Source: DATFLL01 sp035267785
GTDB taxonomy: Bacteria > Pseudomonadota > Gammaproteobacteria > DATFLL01
Reading direction: 5' to 3'
DNA length: 64,000 nt
Assembly (NCBI GenBank): GCA_035267785.1
Contig: DATFLL010000075.1
Span: 1 to 64,000, forward strand
Positions 48,800 through 59,446 of this stretch are shown in pieces. The notes beneath the pieces were generated by a model. It had not been told where the DNA came from, did not search any database, and saw nothing but the letters and a program-made list of their open reading frames with translations. Within the stretch, counting starts at the first letter, position 1. Each line of letters begins with the position of its first letter. A program made the translations under genes and the position numbers.

Positions 48800-50485
48800 A
48801 TGACCGAGAAGCTCAACAAATACAGCGCCCGCATCACCCAGCCGAAGTCCCAGGGAGCCTCCCAGGCCATGCTCTACGGCACCGGCCTGACCGAAAAGGA
48901 CCTGGACAAGCCCGAGGTCGGCATCTCCTCGGTCTGGTGGGAGGGCAACACCTGCAACATGCACCTCAACGACCTGGCCGCCAAGGTCAAGGAGGGCGTC
49001 GAGGCCGCGGGACTGGTGGGGATGCGCTTCAACACCATCGGTGTCTCCGACGGCATTTCCATGGGCACCGAGGGCATGAGCTACTCGCTGCAGTCGCGCG
49101 ACCTCATCGCCGATTCGGTCGAGACGGTCATGAAGGGCCAGTGGTACGACGCGAACATCTCCCTGCCCGGCTGCGACAAGAACATGCCGGGCGTGCTGAT
49201 TGCGATGGGGCGCGTCAACCGCCCCTCGCTGATGATCTATGGTGGGACCATCAAGCCCGGCTATACTGACAAGGGGCACGAGGTGGTGGATATCGTCTCG
49301 GCCTTCCAGAGCTATGGCCAGTTCCTCGCCCAGCGCATCGACGAGACCGAGCGCCAGGACATCGTGCGCCACGCCTGTCCGGGGGCCGGCGCCTGCGGCG
49401 GCATGTATACGGCCAATACCATGGCCTCGGCAATCGAGGCCATGGGCATGTCCCTGCCCTACAGCTCCTCGACGCCGGCGGTCGATCCCCTGAAGCTCGA
49501 CGAATGCGTTCGCGCCGGACAGGCCATTCGCCACCTGCTCGAGCGCGATATCAAGCCGCGCGACATCATGACCCGCGAGGCCTTCGAGAATGCGATGGTG
49601 ATCGTGATGGCGCTGGGCGGTTCGACCAATGCCGTGCTGCATCTCATCGCCATGGCGCGTTCGGTCGAGGTGGACTTGACCATCGACGATTTCCAGGCCG
49701 TCTCCGACCGGGTGCCCTTCCTCGCCGACCTCAAGCCCTCGGGCAAGTACGTGATGGAGGACCTGCACAACGTTGGCGGGACCCCGGCCGTGATGAAGTA
49801 TCTGATGGAACAGGGCCTGATCAACGGCGATTGCCTGACCGTCACCGGCAAGACGGTCGCAGAGAACCTCGCCGATCTCCCGGGGCTGAGCGCCGGACAG
49901 GAGGTGTTCCGCCCGGTGGAGCGGCCCATCAAGGAGACCGGTCATATTCAGATCCTCAAGGGCAACCTCGCCCCGGGCGGATCGGTGGCCAAGATCACCG
50001 GCAAGGAGGGTCTGCAGTTCTCCGGTCCGGCCCGAGTGTTCGACTGCGAGGAAGACATGCTCAAGGGCCTGGAGGAGGGCCGCATCCGGAAGGGCGATGT
50101 GGTCATCATCCGCTACGAGGGACCGAAGGGTGGTCCGGGCATGCCCGAGATGTTGACGCCGACCTCGGCGATCATGGGGGCGGGCTTGGGCAGCGATGTG
50201 GCCCTGCTGACCGACGGACGCTTCTCCGGCGGTTCACACGGTTTCATCATCGGGCATATCGTACCCGAGGCGCAGGAAGGCGGACCGCTGGCGCTGGTGC
50301 GCGACGGTGACACGGTTACCATCGATGCCGCCCGGCGCGCCATCGAGGTCGATGTCGACGAGCAGGAGATGGCCCGCCGGCGCGAGGCGTGGCAGATGCC
50401 CCCCTATAAGGCGACCCGCGGAACACTGTCCAAGTACATCAAGAACGTCAAGAACGCCTCCGAGGGCTGTGTCACCGACGAATAA
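48800..50485 (+). CDS. ilvD: Dihydroxy-acid dehydratase
   Basis: A 561-residue Fe-S dehydratase of branched-chain amino acid synthesis, converting dihydroxy acids to 2-keto acids. Visible are WWEGNTCNMH, the cluster ligand in PGCDKNMPG, GAGACGGMYTANTMASA with a further cluster Cys, and a C-terminal TDGRFSGGSHGFIIGH. The 561-residue form is the 2Fe-2S-type group found in many bacteria, rather than the longer E. coli type. ATG 48800 opens MTEKLNKYSARITQP, the normal family start. Monocistronic. Confidence 0.95.
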   Translation: MTEKLNKYSARITQPKSQGASQAMLYGTGLTEKDLDKPEVGISSVWWEGNTCNMHLNDLAAKVKEGVEAAGLVGMRFNTIGVSDGISMGTEGMSYSLQSRDLIADSVETVMKGQWYDANISLPGCDKNMPGVLIAMGRVNRPSLMIYGGTIKPGYTDKGHEVVDIVSAFQSYGQFLAQRIDETERQDIVRHACPGAGACGGMYTANTMASAIEAMGMSLPYSSSTPAVDPLKLDECVRAGQAIRHLLERDIKPRDIMTREAFENAMVIVMALGGSTNAVLHLIAMARSVEVDLTIDDFQAVSDRVPFLADLKPSGKYVMEDLHNVGGTPAVMKYLMEQGLINGDCLTVTGKTVAENLADLPGLSAGQEVFRPVERPIKETGHIQILKGNLAPGGSVAKITGKEGLQFSGPARVFDCEEDMLKGLEEGRIRKGDVVIIRYEGPKGGPGMPEMLTPTSAIMGAGLGSDVALLTDGRFSGGSHGFIIGHIVPEAQEGGPLALVRDGDTVTIDAARRAIEVDVDEQEMARRREAWQMPPYKATRGTLSKYIKNVKNASEGCVTDE

Positions 50486-50498
50486 GCCTGCCGCCGTC

Positions 50499-50531
50499 GC
50501 CGGCACGCGCTCGTTCACGGGCGGTGCCGGC
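50499..50531 (+). terminator. Hairpin after ilvD
   Basis: GCCGGCAC (50499-50506) pairs with GTGCCGGC (50524-50531) across a 17-base loop, 13 bases past the ilvD stop. No T tract follows. Confidence 0.45.
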
Positions 50532-50706
50532 ACCCTCTAAAGAATCTATGGATTGGCACGATAGAATAATTATATAAGGTTCCGATCAGGAGGCGGCCGT
50601 GCGCCGCCAAGGCCCGGGTAAGGGGGGAGCCGTCTGCGAGGGCGGCGCCGACACTCGGCGTATCTGCCAGGGTGGCTGCGTCTCGACTCTGACGTTGGAC
50701 GGTTCC

Positions 50707-53244
50707 ATGGCCGGTTCACGCGTTATCCGATTCCTGACCCAGAGCCTGCGGGGGCGCTACCTCGCGGTGGCCATCTCGCTGGGGCTCATCACTCTCATCA
50801 CCGCCTGGTCCATGGGCTGGTATGTTTCGCGTGCCAGCCGTTCGAGCACGGCCCATATCGAGCAGCGCTATCGCATCCTTCAGGAGAGTCGGGGCATCCG
50901 CGACGCTGTTTGGCAGGCGGATTTCGCGCTGCAGTCCTATGCTCTGTCGCCGGACAGCGACACGCGCGCCACGGTGCACCGAGGCATCGCCGTCGCCATT
51001 CAGCGTGTCGAACGCCTGCGCCGCCAGCCCGACCTCGACGACCCGCGCGTGCGCCAAGAGCTTCGTGTGCTCAGGAGCGAGCTGCAGAAGTTCGACAGTC
51101 AGGCGGCGGCGCTCATGCAGACGCGTGTGGATGTGGACGAGCTGTTTCCGGCCATAGGACTGGCCCGAACTTCCATGCTGCCCAAGCAGATCGGTTTCTA
51201 TACGGCTGCGAACTTGGCAATGCGCGAGGCGGCCGAGGAGCACGGCCGTGACTCCGCCGACTATCGTCTATTCGAGGCGGCTCGTTATACCTGGTCGCAG
51301 ATGATCGCGGCCTACCGCTTGTATCTCATCAATCGACTCGCCTCGCTGGGCGAGGTTAGGTTGACCAATCAGGCCGAGGACGTCGAACAGCTGTACGCGG
51401 TCGTCCAGGACAGGCTGGTGGCACTGCAGCGACTGAAGGCGCGCGGGCGTTTGGGTCTGCAGGGCTCGCAATCGCTGGAGGAAATGCAGGACCAGGCCGC
51501 CGAGTGGCAGCAGGATTTCACCACAGTGGTTGACATCGCGCGTTCGGACCGTTGGCGCACCGACATTCCCTTGTTCCGGCGTTCGATCGAGCCGCTGCTC
51601 GGTTCGATCTGGGAGCACCTGCAGGTCATCGATGAGCACTTGATGGGCGCGGCCGCCGCAGACGTGTCTCGCCTGGCTGAGGTGGCTGCGTCCATCAGTC
51701 ACGCATTGTGGGTACTCAGTGGCGTGGCCATGCTGGTAATTGTCTTCGGATTTCGCCACTTCGAGCGTCGGGTACTGCGCCCGATGACCCAGGTCGCTAG
51801 AGCGCTGAAGAACGAGGCCATGGGTCGGTCCGACTTCGATTTGCCCACGCTGCCCGCGGTCAAGACCTGGGAGACGCAGAACCTGATCGATGCCTTCTCC
51901 GAGATGCGTCGCCAGGTGCATTCGCGTCAGCGCGAGCTCGAGCACCAGGCCCTACACGACGCATTGACCAACCTGCCCAATCGTACGCTGCTGCAGGACC
52001 GTCTACAGCAGAGCGTGGTCGTCGCCCAGCGCGAGGGTACCAGCACCGCGCTGCTGATCATGGACCTGGATCGCTTCAAGGAAATCAACGACACACTCGG
52101 CCATCATGTGGGCGACCTCGTGCTGCAGCAGGTCGGCGCCCGTTTGACCGAACTGCTGCGCGAAAGCGACACGGTCGCGCGCCTCGGCGGCGATGAATTT
52201 GCGATCCTGCTGCCCGGAGGCGGCGAAGAGGGTGCCGAGAGGATAGCCCGAAAGACATTGAATGCCCTGGAACGGGTATTGCGCGTGGCGCACCACAATC
52301 TTTACGTCGGTGGGAGCATCGGCATCGCCCTGTCACCCGAACACGGCACCGATGTCCAGACACTGATGCAGCGCGCCGATGTGGCGATGTATGTCGCCAA
52401 ACGGAAGAACGTCGGTTACAGCGTCTATTCCAGCGCCCAGGACCAATACAGCGTCGGGCGTCTGGCGCTGGTCAGTGAGCTTCGCAGCGCCATCAATACC
52501 GATCAGTTGGAACTGCACTATCAGCCCAAACTCGACGTCAAGACCGGCCGCATGGTCGGTGTCGAGGCCCTGCTGCGCTGGGATCATCCGGTACGCGGCA
52601 ACATTACGCCCGAGGAGATCATTCCCGTTGCCGAGCAGACCGGGCTCATCAAGCTCCTCACGCTCTGGGTACTCGAACGGGCAATCCGGCAAACCGCTGA
52701 GTGGCGCCGTCGGGGACTGGACATTCACGTGGCGGTCAACCTGTCGGTGTGGAACCTCCACGACCCGGACCTCGAGCGCCAGATCGCCCACAGCCTGGAT
52801 CAATGGGAGCTGCCTCCCGAGCGCCTCGTGCTGGAGATCACCGAAAGTGCGACCATGGCCGATCCCCATCATGCCCTGGAAACGCTGCTGCGCTTGGATG
52901 CCATGGGGATGCGCCTGTCCATCGACGACTTCGGCACCGGATTTTCATCCCTGGCCTATCTGAAAAAATTTCCCGTCGACGAGCTCAAGATAGACAAGTC
53001 GTTCGTCATCGACACGTTCGTCGACGAAAACGATGCGGTCATCGTCCGCTCGACCATCGATCTTGCCCACAACCTGGGCCTGGAAGTGGTCGCCGAAGGG
53101 GTGGAGGAAAAGGACGTCTTCGACATGTTGTACGTCCTGGGCTGTGATATCGCCCAAGGACATTATTTCAGCCGGCCGCTGGCGCCGGCCGAGCTGTTTG
53201 AATGGGCGGCACGCCTCGGCGTTACAGGTGTGGAAGCCTATTGA
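50707..53244 (+). CDS. Membrane HAMP-GGDEF-EAL protein
   Basis: An 845-residue c-di-GMP turnover protein. A first helix (about 18-38) and a second (about 335-355) flank a roughly 300-residue helical periplasmic sensor rich in Gln/Arg/Glu. A HAMP-like linker (RRVLRPMTQVARALKNEAMG) leads to GGDEF (intact, RLGGDEFAILL) and EAL domains. EALLRW, VAVNLS, EITESATM, DDFGTGFSS, LKIDKSF and EGVEEKD keep the phosphodiesterase residues. Both activities look intact. ATG 50707 is preferred; an upstream ATG-like start at 50599 adds a Cys/Gly-rich stretch without support. Confidence 0.92.
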   Translation: MAGSRVIRFLTQSLRGRYLAVAISLGLITLITAWSMGWYVSRASRSSTAHIEQRYRILQESRGIRDAVWQADFALQSYALSPDSDTRATVHRGIAVAIQRVERLRRQPDLDDPRVRQELRVLRSELQKFDSQAAALMQTRVDVDELFPAIGLARTSMLPKQIGFYTAANLAMREAAEEHGRDSADYRLFEAARYTWSQMIAAYRLYLINRLASLGEVRLTNQAEDVEQLYAVVQDRLVALQRLKARGRLGLQGSQSLEEMQDQAAEWQQDFTTVVDIARSDRWRTDIPLFRRSIEPLLGSIWEHLQVIDEHLMGAAAADVSRLAEVAASISHALWVLSGVAMLVIVFGFRHFERRVLRPMTQVARALKNEAMGRSDFDLPTLPAVKTWETQNLIDAFSEMRRQVHSRQRELEHQALHDALTNLPNRTLLQDRLQQSVVVAQREGTSTALLIMDLDRFKEINDTLGHHVGDLVLQQVGARLTELLRESDTVARLGGDEFAILLPGGGEEGAERIARKTLNALERVLRVAHHNLYVGGSIGIALSPEHGTDVQTLMQRADVAMYVAKRKNVGYSVYSSAQDQYSVGRLALVSELRSAINTDQLELHYQPKLDVKTGRMVGVEALLRWDHPVRGNITPEEIIPVAEQTGLIKLLTLWVLERAIRQTAEWRRRGLDIHVAVNLSVWNLHDPDLERQIAHSLDQWELPPERLVLEITESATMADPHHALETLLRLDAMGMRLSIDDFGTGFSSLAYLKKFPVDELKIDKSFVIDTFVDENDAVIVRSTIDLAHNLGLEVVAEGVEEKDVFDMLYVLGCDIAQGHYFSRPLAPAELFEWAARLGVTGVEAY

Positions 53245-53265
53245 GCGCCGGTTGGCGCCAGCGGC

Positions 53266-54531
<1,266 letters not shown>

Positions 54532-54662
54532 GGGGGCCGACACCTTGGAAACGAGACCTCGATGGGATATTCGGATTGAGGCGATAACGCAGAATGATAC
54601 CATATCGTCCCCGCACACACCGACCGATTCCGTCTTCGGTCAGGGTGGGCCCGCAAAGTCCG

Positions 54663-54668
54663 TATAAT
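54663..54668 (+). promoter_or_regulatory. Perfect -10 element before the methyltransferase gene
   Basis: TATAAT, 65 bases upstream of ATG 54734. A matching -35 at normal spacing is not obvious; TTCGGT lies further upstream. Confidence 0.4.
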
Positions 54669-54733
54669 GGGTGGGATATTGCCGGGAGCCTTCGCGCCGG
54701 CAGCACCGACGACCACAGAACGAGAGGAATTTC

Positions 54734-55603
54734 ATGGGCAAGCACGCGCAACGCAAGCTGGACAAGCAGTCGGAGCCGGGCCTTTCGGCCACCCAGGCTG
54801 AACGGGCCGACCGTCACCATCTCTACCAGGAGGCGGTGCAGGCGGCCGAGACCGAGGTCGACTTCATGATCGATACGTATCGATCGCTGCGCGGGCGCGA
54901 GCCTCTCGTGCTGCGGGAAGATTTCTGCGGCACCGCCCTGCTGGCCGCCCAATGGTGCCGCACCGACCCGCAGCGCACCGCGCTGGGCGTCGATTTCTGC
55001 CCCGAAACCCTTGCCTGGGGCCGCGAGCACAATATCGAGCCGGCGGGCGAGGACGTGGCGAAACGTCTGACGCTGGTCGAAGCGGATGTGCGCACCGACT
55101 CCGATATCAAGGCGGACGTGACCTGTGCGTTCAATTTCAGCTACTGCACCTTCAAGACCCGCGACGAGCTTCGCCATTATTTCGAGACCGCGCGCGCTGG
55201 CCTGAAGGAGGACGGCATGCTGATGCTCGATCTGTTCGGCGGCACCGAAAGCTACGACACGCTCAAGGAGGAGACCAAGCTCAAGGGCCAGAAGGCGACC
55301 TACATCTGGGAGCACGCCAGCTTCAATCCCATCGACCACCGCATGACCTGCCACATCCACTTCCGCTTCAAGGACGGCTCGCGCATGGATAAGGCCTTCA
55401 CGTACGAGTGGCGACTGTGGACGATGCCGGAGGTGCGCGAGTTGCTCGAGGAGGCGGGTTTCAGCAAGGTGCGGGTCTATTGGGAGCGCTTCGAGGACAG
55501 CGACGACGATGACGAATACCTCGAGGGTACGGGCGAGTATTACGAGGTCACCGAAGTCGAGAACCAGGAGTCCTGGATGAGCTATATCGTCGCCGAGGTC
55601 TGA
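54734..55603 (+). CDS. Class I SAM-dependent methyltransferase
   Basis: A 289-residue cytosolic methyltransferase. The Rossmann motif I region is REDFCGTALLAAQWCR, a variant in this subfamily. ALGVDFCPETLAWGREHN is motif II, FNFSYCTFKTRDELRHYFETARAGLKEDGMLMLDLFGG covers motifs IV and V. The C-terminus is acidic (EDSDDDDEYLEGTGEYYEV). The substrate is unknown. AGAGGAA precedes ATG 54734. Confidence 0.87.
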   Translation: MGKHAQRKLDKQSEPGLSATQAERADRHHLYQEAVQAAETEVDFMIDTYRSLRGREPLVLREDFCGTALLAAQWCRTDPQRTALGVDFCPETLAWGREHNIEPAGEDVAKRLTLVEADVRTDSDIKADVTCAFNFSYCTFKTRDELRHYFETARAGLKEDGMLMLDLFGGTESYDTLKEETKLKGQKATYIWEHASFNPIDHRMTCHIHFRFKDGSRMDKAFTYEWRLWTMPEVRELLEEAGFSKVRVYWERFEDSDDDDEYLEGTGEYYEVTEVENQESWMSYIVAEV

Positions 55604-55650
55604 GGCTCCGCGGTCGTGCCGGCCGCCCGGCCGCAACGCGCGTCATCAGG

Positions 55651-56352
55651 CTACGAGGCGCCGCGCGGTACCGGGTGGTACGGCGTGTGTCGGATTCGAT
55701 CGTGGGTGTGCATCCGGTATTCGACGAAGTCCTCGACCTGGTCGAAGTGCATGAAGGGATTTCCGTCGGCCTGTTCTGCCAGGGTGGAGACCGGTTTCTC
55801 CGCGTAGTTGTGGCCCGGGTGGATCACCGTGTCGTCGGGCAGCTCGCTGCCGAGCCGGCGCAGCGTGTCGTACATCTGTTCGGGGTCGCCGCCGCTCAGG
55901 TCGCAGCGCCCGCAGCCGAACACGAACAGCGTATCGCCGGTGATGAGCTGGCCGCCCAGGTGGTAGCAGGCCGAGCCCGGCGTGTGTCCGGGCGTGTGCA
56001 GGACCTGGATTTCGGTCTCTCCCAGCTCGATGACGTCGCCGCCGTGGTGCAGCGTCGGCAGCTCCAGATAATGTCCCCAGAACTTCGCCTCGGGCTTGAG
56101 CAGGTGTAACTGCGCATCGTACTCGGCCAACACGTCCTCGATGCCGTTGATGTGGTCGTGGTGGCTGTGCGTGAGCAGGATGTCGCTGATGCGCACGCCG
56201 CGAGTGCGCGCGAGCTCCAGGACCTTGTCCACCTCCCACGCGGGGTCGACCACCGCGGCGCGGCCGCTGGCATGGTCCTGAATTAAATAGACGAAATTCT
56301 CCATGGGGCCCAGCTCCAGGGCCTCGATGGTGAAGGGGGTGGTATCGGCCAT
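55651..56352 (-). CDS. MBL-fold hydrolase (glyoxalase II-like)
   Basis: A 233-residue metallo-beta-lactamase-fold hydrolase. The metal site THSHHDHING (His62, His64, Asp66, His67) is intact, with further ligands in HTPGHTPGSACYHL and IHPGHNYAE. It resembles hydroxyacylglutathione hydrolases and persulfide dioxygenase-like enzymes but lacks their full C-terminal domain. Thioester hydrolysis is a guess. It is followed upstream by the amidotransferase and nadA genes on the same strand, with a 39-bp gap. Confidence 0.88.
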   Translation of the reverse strand: MADTTPFTIEALELGPMENFVYLIQDHASGRAAVVDPAWEVDKVLELARTRGVRISDILLTHSHHDHINGIEDVLAEYDAQLHLLKPEAKFWGHYLELPTLHHGGDVIELGETEIQVLHTPGHTPGSACYHLGGQLITGDTLFVFGCGRCDLSGGDPEQMYDTLRRLGSELPDDTVIHPGHNYAEKPVSTLAEQADGNPFMHFDQVEDFVEYRMHTHDRIRHTPYHPVPRGAS

Positions 56353-56391
56353 GGCGGTGTGCCTCCTTCAATGAAGCCGGATGCGTGACGT

Positions 56392-57093
56392 TCAGCCGAG
56401 CGCCTCGATCCAGCGCGTGTACAGGGCGTCGGCGGCGCGGCGCGACGCCACGATGCGCTCGTCCAGGCGGCTTTGTATCTGTTCGGCACTCTGGACGGTC
56501 GGCGCAGGGTCGTCAAGCTCGTCGGCGTAGAGGTGCGACCATTCGCTGACCATGGGTGCGGTCATCTCGACGTGGCACTGCAGGGCGAGGATGTTGTCGA
56601 GCACGAAGCCCTGGTGCTCGCAGGCCTCGCTGCGCAGGATATTCGCCGCACCGTCGGGCAGGCTGAAGGTCTCGCCGTGCCAATGGAAGACCTCGAAGGC
56701 CGGCGGCAGTCCGTTCAGCCAGTCACGGGCCGGTGCGCCATCCACGCGCTCGACCGGCAGCCAGCCGATCTCGCGCTGGCCGTTGGGCCCCACCTGGCCC
56801 CCCAAGGCCTTGGCAATGAGCTGGCCGCCCAGGCAGTGACCGAGCACCGGCCGGCCGGCATCGGCGGCACGGCATATCAGGGCGAACTCCCGCTGCACCC
56901 AGGGCAGGGGATCGTTCACGCTCATAGGGCCGCCCATGAAGATGAGCCCCGGAGCGTCGCCGAGTTCGGCGGGCACCGGCTCGCCCTGATCGACGGCGAC
57001 GATCCGGTAGGCAACATCGTGACGTTCGAGAAACTCGCCCAGGTAGCCGGGGCCCTCGCAGGCGACGTGGCGAAAGATGAGCAGGGGACCCAT
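56392..57093 (-). CDS. Class I glutamine amidotransferase-like protein
   Basis: A 233-residue stand-alone GATase1 domain like those annotated as GMP-synthase-like. The nucleophile elbow is LGHCLGGQLIAKALGG (Cys87), the catalytic His-x-Glu is in LQCHVEM, and the oxyanion region is IFMGGPMSVND. Some family members hydrolyse glutamyl conjugates instead of glutamine. The 18-bp gap after nadA indicates an operon. The acceptor domain or partner is unknown. Confidence 0.87.
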   Translation of the reverse strand: MGPLLIFRHVACEGPGYLGEFLERHDVAYRIVAVDQGEPVPAELGDAPGLIFMGGPMSVNDPLPWVQREFALICRAADAGRPVLGHCLGGQLIAKALGGQVGPNGQREIGWLPVERVDGAPARDWLNGLPPAFEVFHWHGETFSLPDGAANILRSEACEHQGFVLDNILALQCHVEMTAPMVSEWSHLYADELDDPAPTVQSAEQIQSRLDERIVASRRAADALYTRWIEALG

Positions 57094-57111
57094 GAGGCGG
57101 GCGCGCGTCGC

Positions 57112-58194
57112 TCAGGCGTTGCCGCTGCCCAGGACCTGGGCCTGTTGATCGCGGGCGAAGTCCAGCATGCGCTGCACCGAGACCAGGGCACGTCGGCGGA
57201 TGGACTCTTCGACGTGAATCTCGTTGGCGCCCGTCTCCAGCGTCTCGGCGAGGTTGCGCAGGCCGTTCATGGCCATCCACGGGCAGTGCGCGCAGCTGCG
57301 ACAGGTCGCGCCGACGCCGCCGGTCGGTGCCTCGATGAAGGTCTTGTCGGGGGCGGCCTGTTTCATCTTGTAAAAGATGCCGTTGTCGGTGGCCACGATG
57401 AACGTCGGCGCATCGAGCTCGGTGACGGCCTTGATGAGCTGCGTGGTGGAACCGACGACGTCGGCCATATCGATGACATCGCCCGGGGACTCGGGATGGA
57501 CGAGCACCGCGGCTTCCGGATGCTGGGTCTTTAGCTTGGCCAACTCGCGGGCCTTGAACTCGTCGTGGACGATGCACGAGCCTTGCCACAGCAGCATGTC
57601 GGCACCAGTGGCCTTTTGGATGTAGCCGCCGAGGAACCGATCCGGGGCCCAGAGGATCTTCTCGCCGCGCTCGGATAGATAGCGCGCGACCTTGAGCGCG
57701 ATGCTCGAGGTGACCACCCAGTCCGCGCGGGCCTTTACCGCCGCGCTGGTGTTGGCGTACACGACCACGGTGCGATCCGGGTTGGCGTCACAAAAGGCGC
57801 CGAAGGCATCGGCGGGGCAGCTCAGGTCGAGCGAGCACTCGGCCTCGAGGGTGGGCATCAGCACCCGTTTTTCGGGATTGAGGATCTTGGCGGTCTCGCC
57901 CATGAAGCGCACGCCCGCGACCACGAGGGTGCTGGCCGGATGCTCATTGCCGAAGCGTGCCATATCGAGGGAGTCGGAGACGTAGCCGCCCGTCTCTTCG
58001 GCCAGCATCTGCAGGTCCGCGTCGACATAATAGTGCGCAACGAGGGCAGCATCCTGCTCCTTGAGCAGGCGTTTTATGCGGCCAATCAGGGCCTCGCGCT
58101 CTTCGCCCGTGACCGGGGCAGGGCGCTGGGCATGCCATGCACGGTCGCGGATGGCCGCCTCGTCGACGGCGGGAATGGATGCAGCCACACTCAT
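57112..58194 (-). CDS. nadA: Quinolinate synthase A
   Basis: A 360-residue 4Fe-4S enzyme that condenses iminoaspartate with dihydroxyacetone phosphate to quinolinate, the first NAD ring-forming step. Visible are LVAHYYVDADLQMLAEETGGYVSDSL, the cluster cysteine in PTLEAECSLDLSCP, KILWAPDRFLGGYI, HPESPGDVIDMADVVGSTTQ and the final ligands in CRSCAHCPWMAMNGL. ATG 58194 opens MSVAASIPAVDEAA. nadB and nadC are not in the window. Confidence 0.95.
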   Translation of the reverse strand: MSVAASIPAVDEAAIRDRAWHAQRPAPVTGEEREALIGRIKRLLKEQDAALVAHYYVDADLQMLAEETGGYVSDSLDMARFGNEHPASTLVVAGVRFMGETAKILNPEKRVLMPTLEAECSLDLSCPADAFGAFCDANPDRTVVVYANTSAAVKARADWVVTSSIALKVARYLSERGEKILWAPDRFLGGYIQKATGADMLLWQGSCIVHDEFKARELAKLKTQHPEAAVLVHPESPGDVIDMADVVGSTTQLIKAVTELDAPTFIVATDNGIFYKMKQAAPDKTFIEAPTGGVGATCRSCAHCPWMAMNGLRNLAETLETGANEIHVEESIRRRALVSVQRMLDFARDQQAQVLGSGNA

Positions 58195-58485
58195 CAGATA
58201 CCTCCCCGGTCCATTGCCCGACCCTTCGTCGGCGGAGCCGGCTCGTGTATTGCAAGAAAAGATATCTAGCTTAGCCAATTATGATTGGTGCCGGAAGGGC
58301 CAATTCCAAGCCCCGCGCGGTCCCTGACGGGCGGCCCCCGGCGGCGCGGCGCCCCTTCGGGGCAGCGGCGGCATGCTATAGTCGCCTATAAAGGGGTGTG
58401 GGGCCCGCGACGGTCGCGGCCGACCGCCCGCCGGCCCGTGGCTTGGTGGCGCGTCCTGACCGGGATGCGGCGCGGAGAGGCGACG

Positions 58486-59412
58486 ATGGGGACCTTGAGC
58501 TACAGCGTCGGCGATAAAGAACACAAGGTGCTGTGCAACAGCGTCTTGACCATCGGCCGTGACAAGAGCAACGACGTGGTGTTGAGCGATCTGATGGTCT
58601 CGCGCAACCATGCGGTCATCCGCCGCCTGGGCGATGGCGAGTATTATCTCATCGACAGCGGCAGCTCCAACGGCAGTCGCCTCAACGACCAACGCGTCGC
58701 CGCCCCGACCCGCCTGAGCGATGGCGATACCATCTGCATCGGTCGCACTTGTTTCGTGTTCAAGCAGGACGCCACACCACGCCAGTACATCGATTCCCTC
58801 TCCTTTCAAGAGACGATTATCCTCGACAGCCCAGAGATCAAGGACATCACAATCCTCGTGGCCGACATTCGGGGGTTCACCTCCCTGTCCGAGCAGGTGC
58901 CGATTCAGACACTCACCAAAATGATGAGCAAATGGTTTCACGACGTGAGCAACGTTATCTACAAGAACGATGGCGCGGTGGATAAATTTATCGGCGACTG
59001 CGTCTTTGCGCGTTGGGAGGCCGAGCAGGTACCGCGTAACGTCCTCAAGGCCATGAAGACGGCATGGCTAATCGGCGCGCTCACCGAGCGCCTGTCCGCC
59101 CACTTTCCCGAGCTTCCCGGCAAGCTGCGCATCGGCGTGGGTATCAACACGGGCAAGGCCTCGGTGGGAATCGGCGCGGACAACACGGCCCTGGGTGACG
59201 CGGTCAACACCGCCTTCCGGTTGGAGAGCGCGACGAAGGCCATCGGCACCGATGTGGTGATGAGCGCGAGCTCCTATAAACACCTGCCGGAACAGTTCTG
59301 GAAGGACAACGAGAGACGGGTGCGCCTGCGCGGGAAGAAGGAGCCCATGCGCGTCTGTGCGCTGAGCTTCCCCCAGCTCGAGGCGGTCTTGCAATCGGTG
59401 CGTATCGCCTGA
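58486..59412 (+). CDS. FHA-domain class III adenylate/guanylate cyclase
   Basis: A 308-residue cytosolic protein. The N-terminal FHA domain (about 20-95: TIGRDKSNDVVLSDLMVSRNHAVI, DSGSSNGSRLN) binds phosphothreonine peptides. The cyclase domain (about 120-300) has the metal Asp pair in VADIRGFTSL and FIGDCVFARW, and the transition-state Asn/Arg in LGDAVNTAFRLES. It should make cAMP or cGMP in response to a phosphorylated partner, so it couples to a Ser/Thr kinase. The kinase/PP2C pair at 35-37 kb is one candidate. GGAGAGG precedes ATG 58486. Confidence 0.92.
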   Translation: MGTLSYSVGDKEHKVLCNSVLTIGRDKSNDVVLSDLMVSRNHAVIRRLGDGEYYLIDSGSSNGSRLNDQRVAAPTRLSDGDTICIGRTCFVFKQDATPRQYIDSLSFQETIILDSPEIKDITILVADIRGFTSLSEQVPIQTLTKMMSKWFHDVSNVIYKNDGAVDKFIGDCVFARWEAEQVPRNVLKAMKTAWLIGALTERLSAHFPELPGKLRIGVGINTGKASVGIGADNTALGDAVNTAFRLESATKAIGTDVVMSASSYKHLPEQFWKDNERRVRLRGKKEPMRVCALSFPQLEAVLQSVRIA

Positions 59413-59446
59413 CTCCCCCGGAGCCCGGCCAATGCGCCGGGACGTT

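Noticed and set aside
48707..49945. 412-codon open frame antisense to ilvD
   Set aside because: Opposite strand is a full-length, highly conserved IlvD.
50553..50575. TTGGCACG as another sigma-54 -24 element before the gene at 50707
   Set aside because: The -12 position reads AATAA instead of TTGC, so the essential second half is missing.
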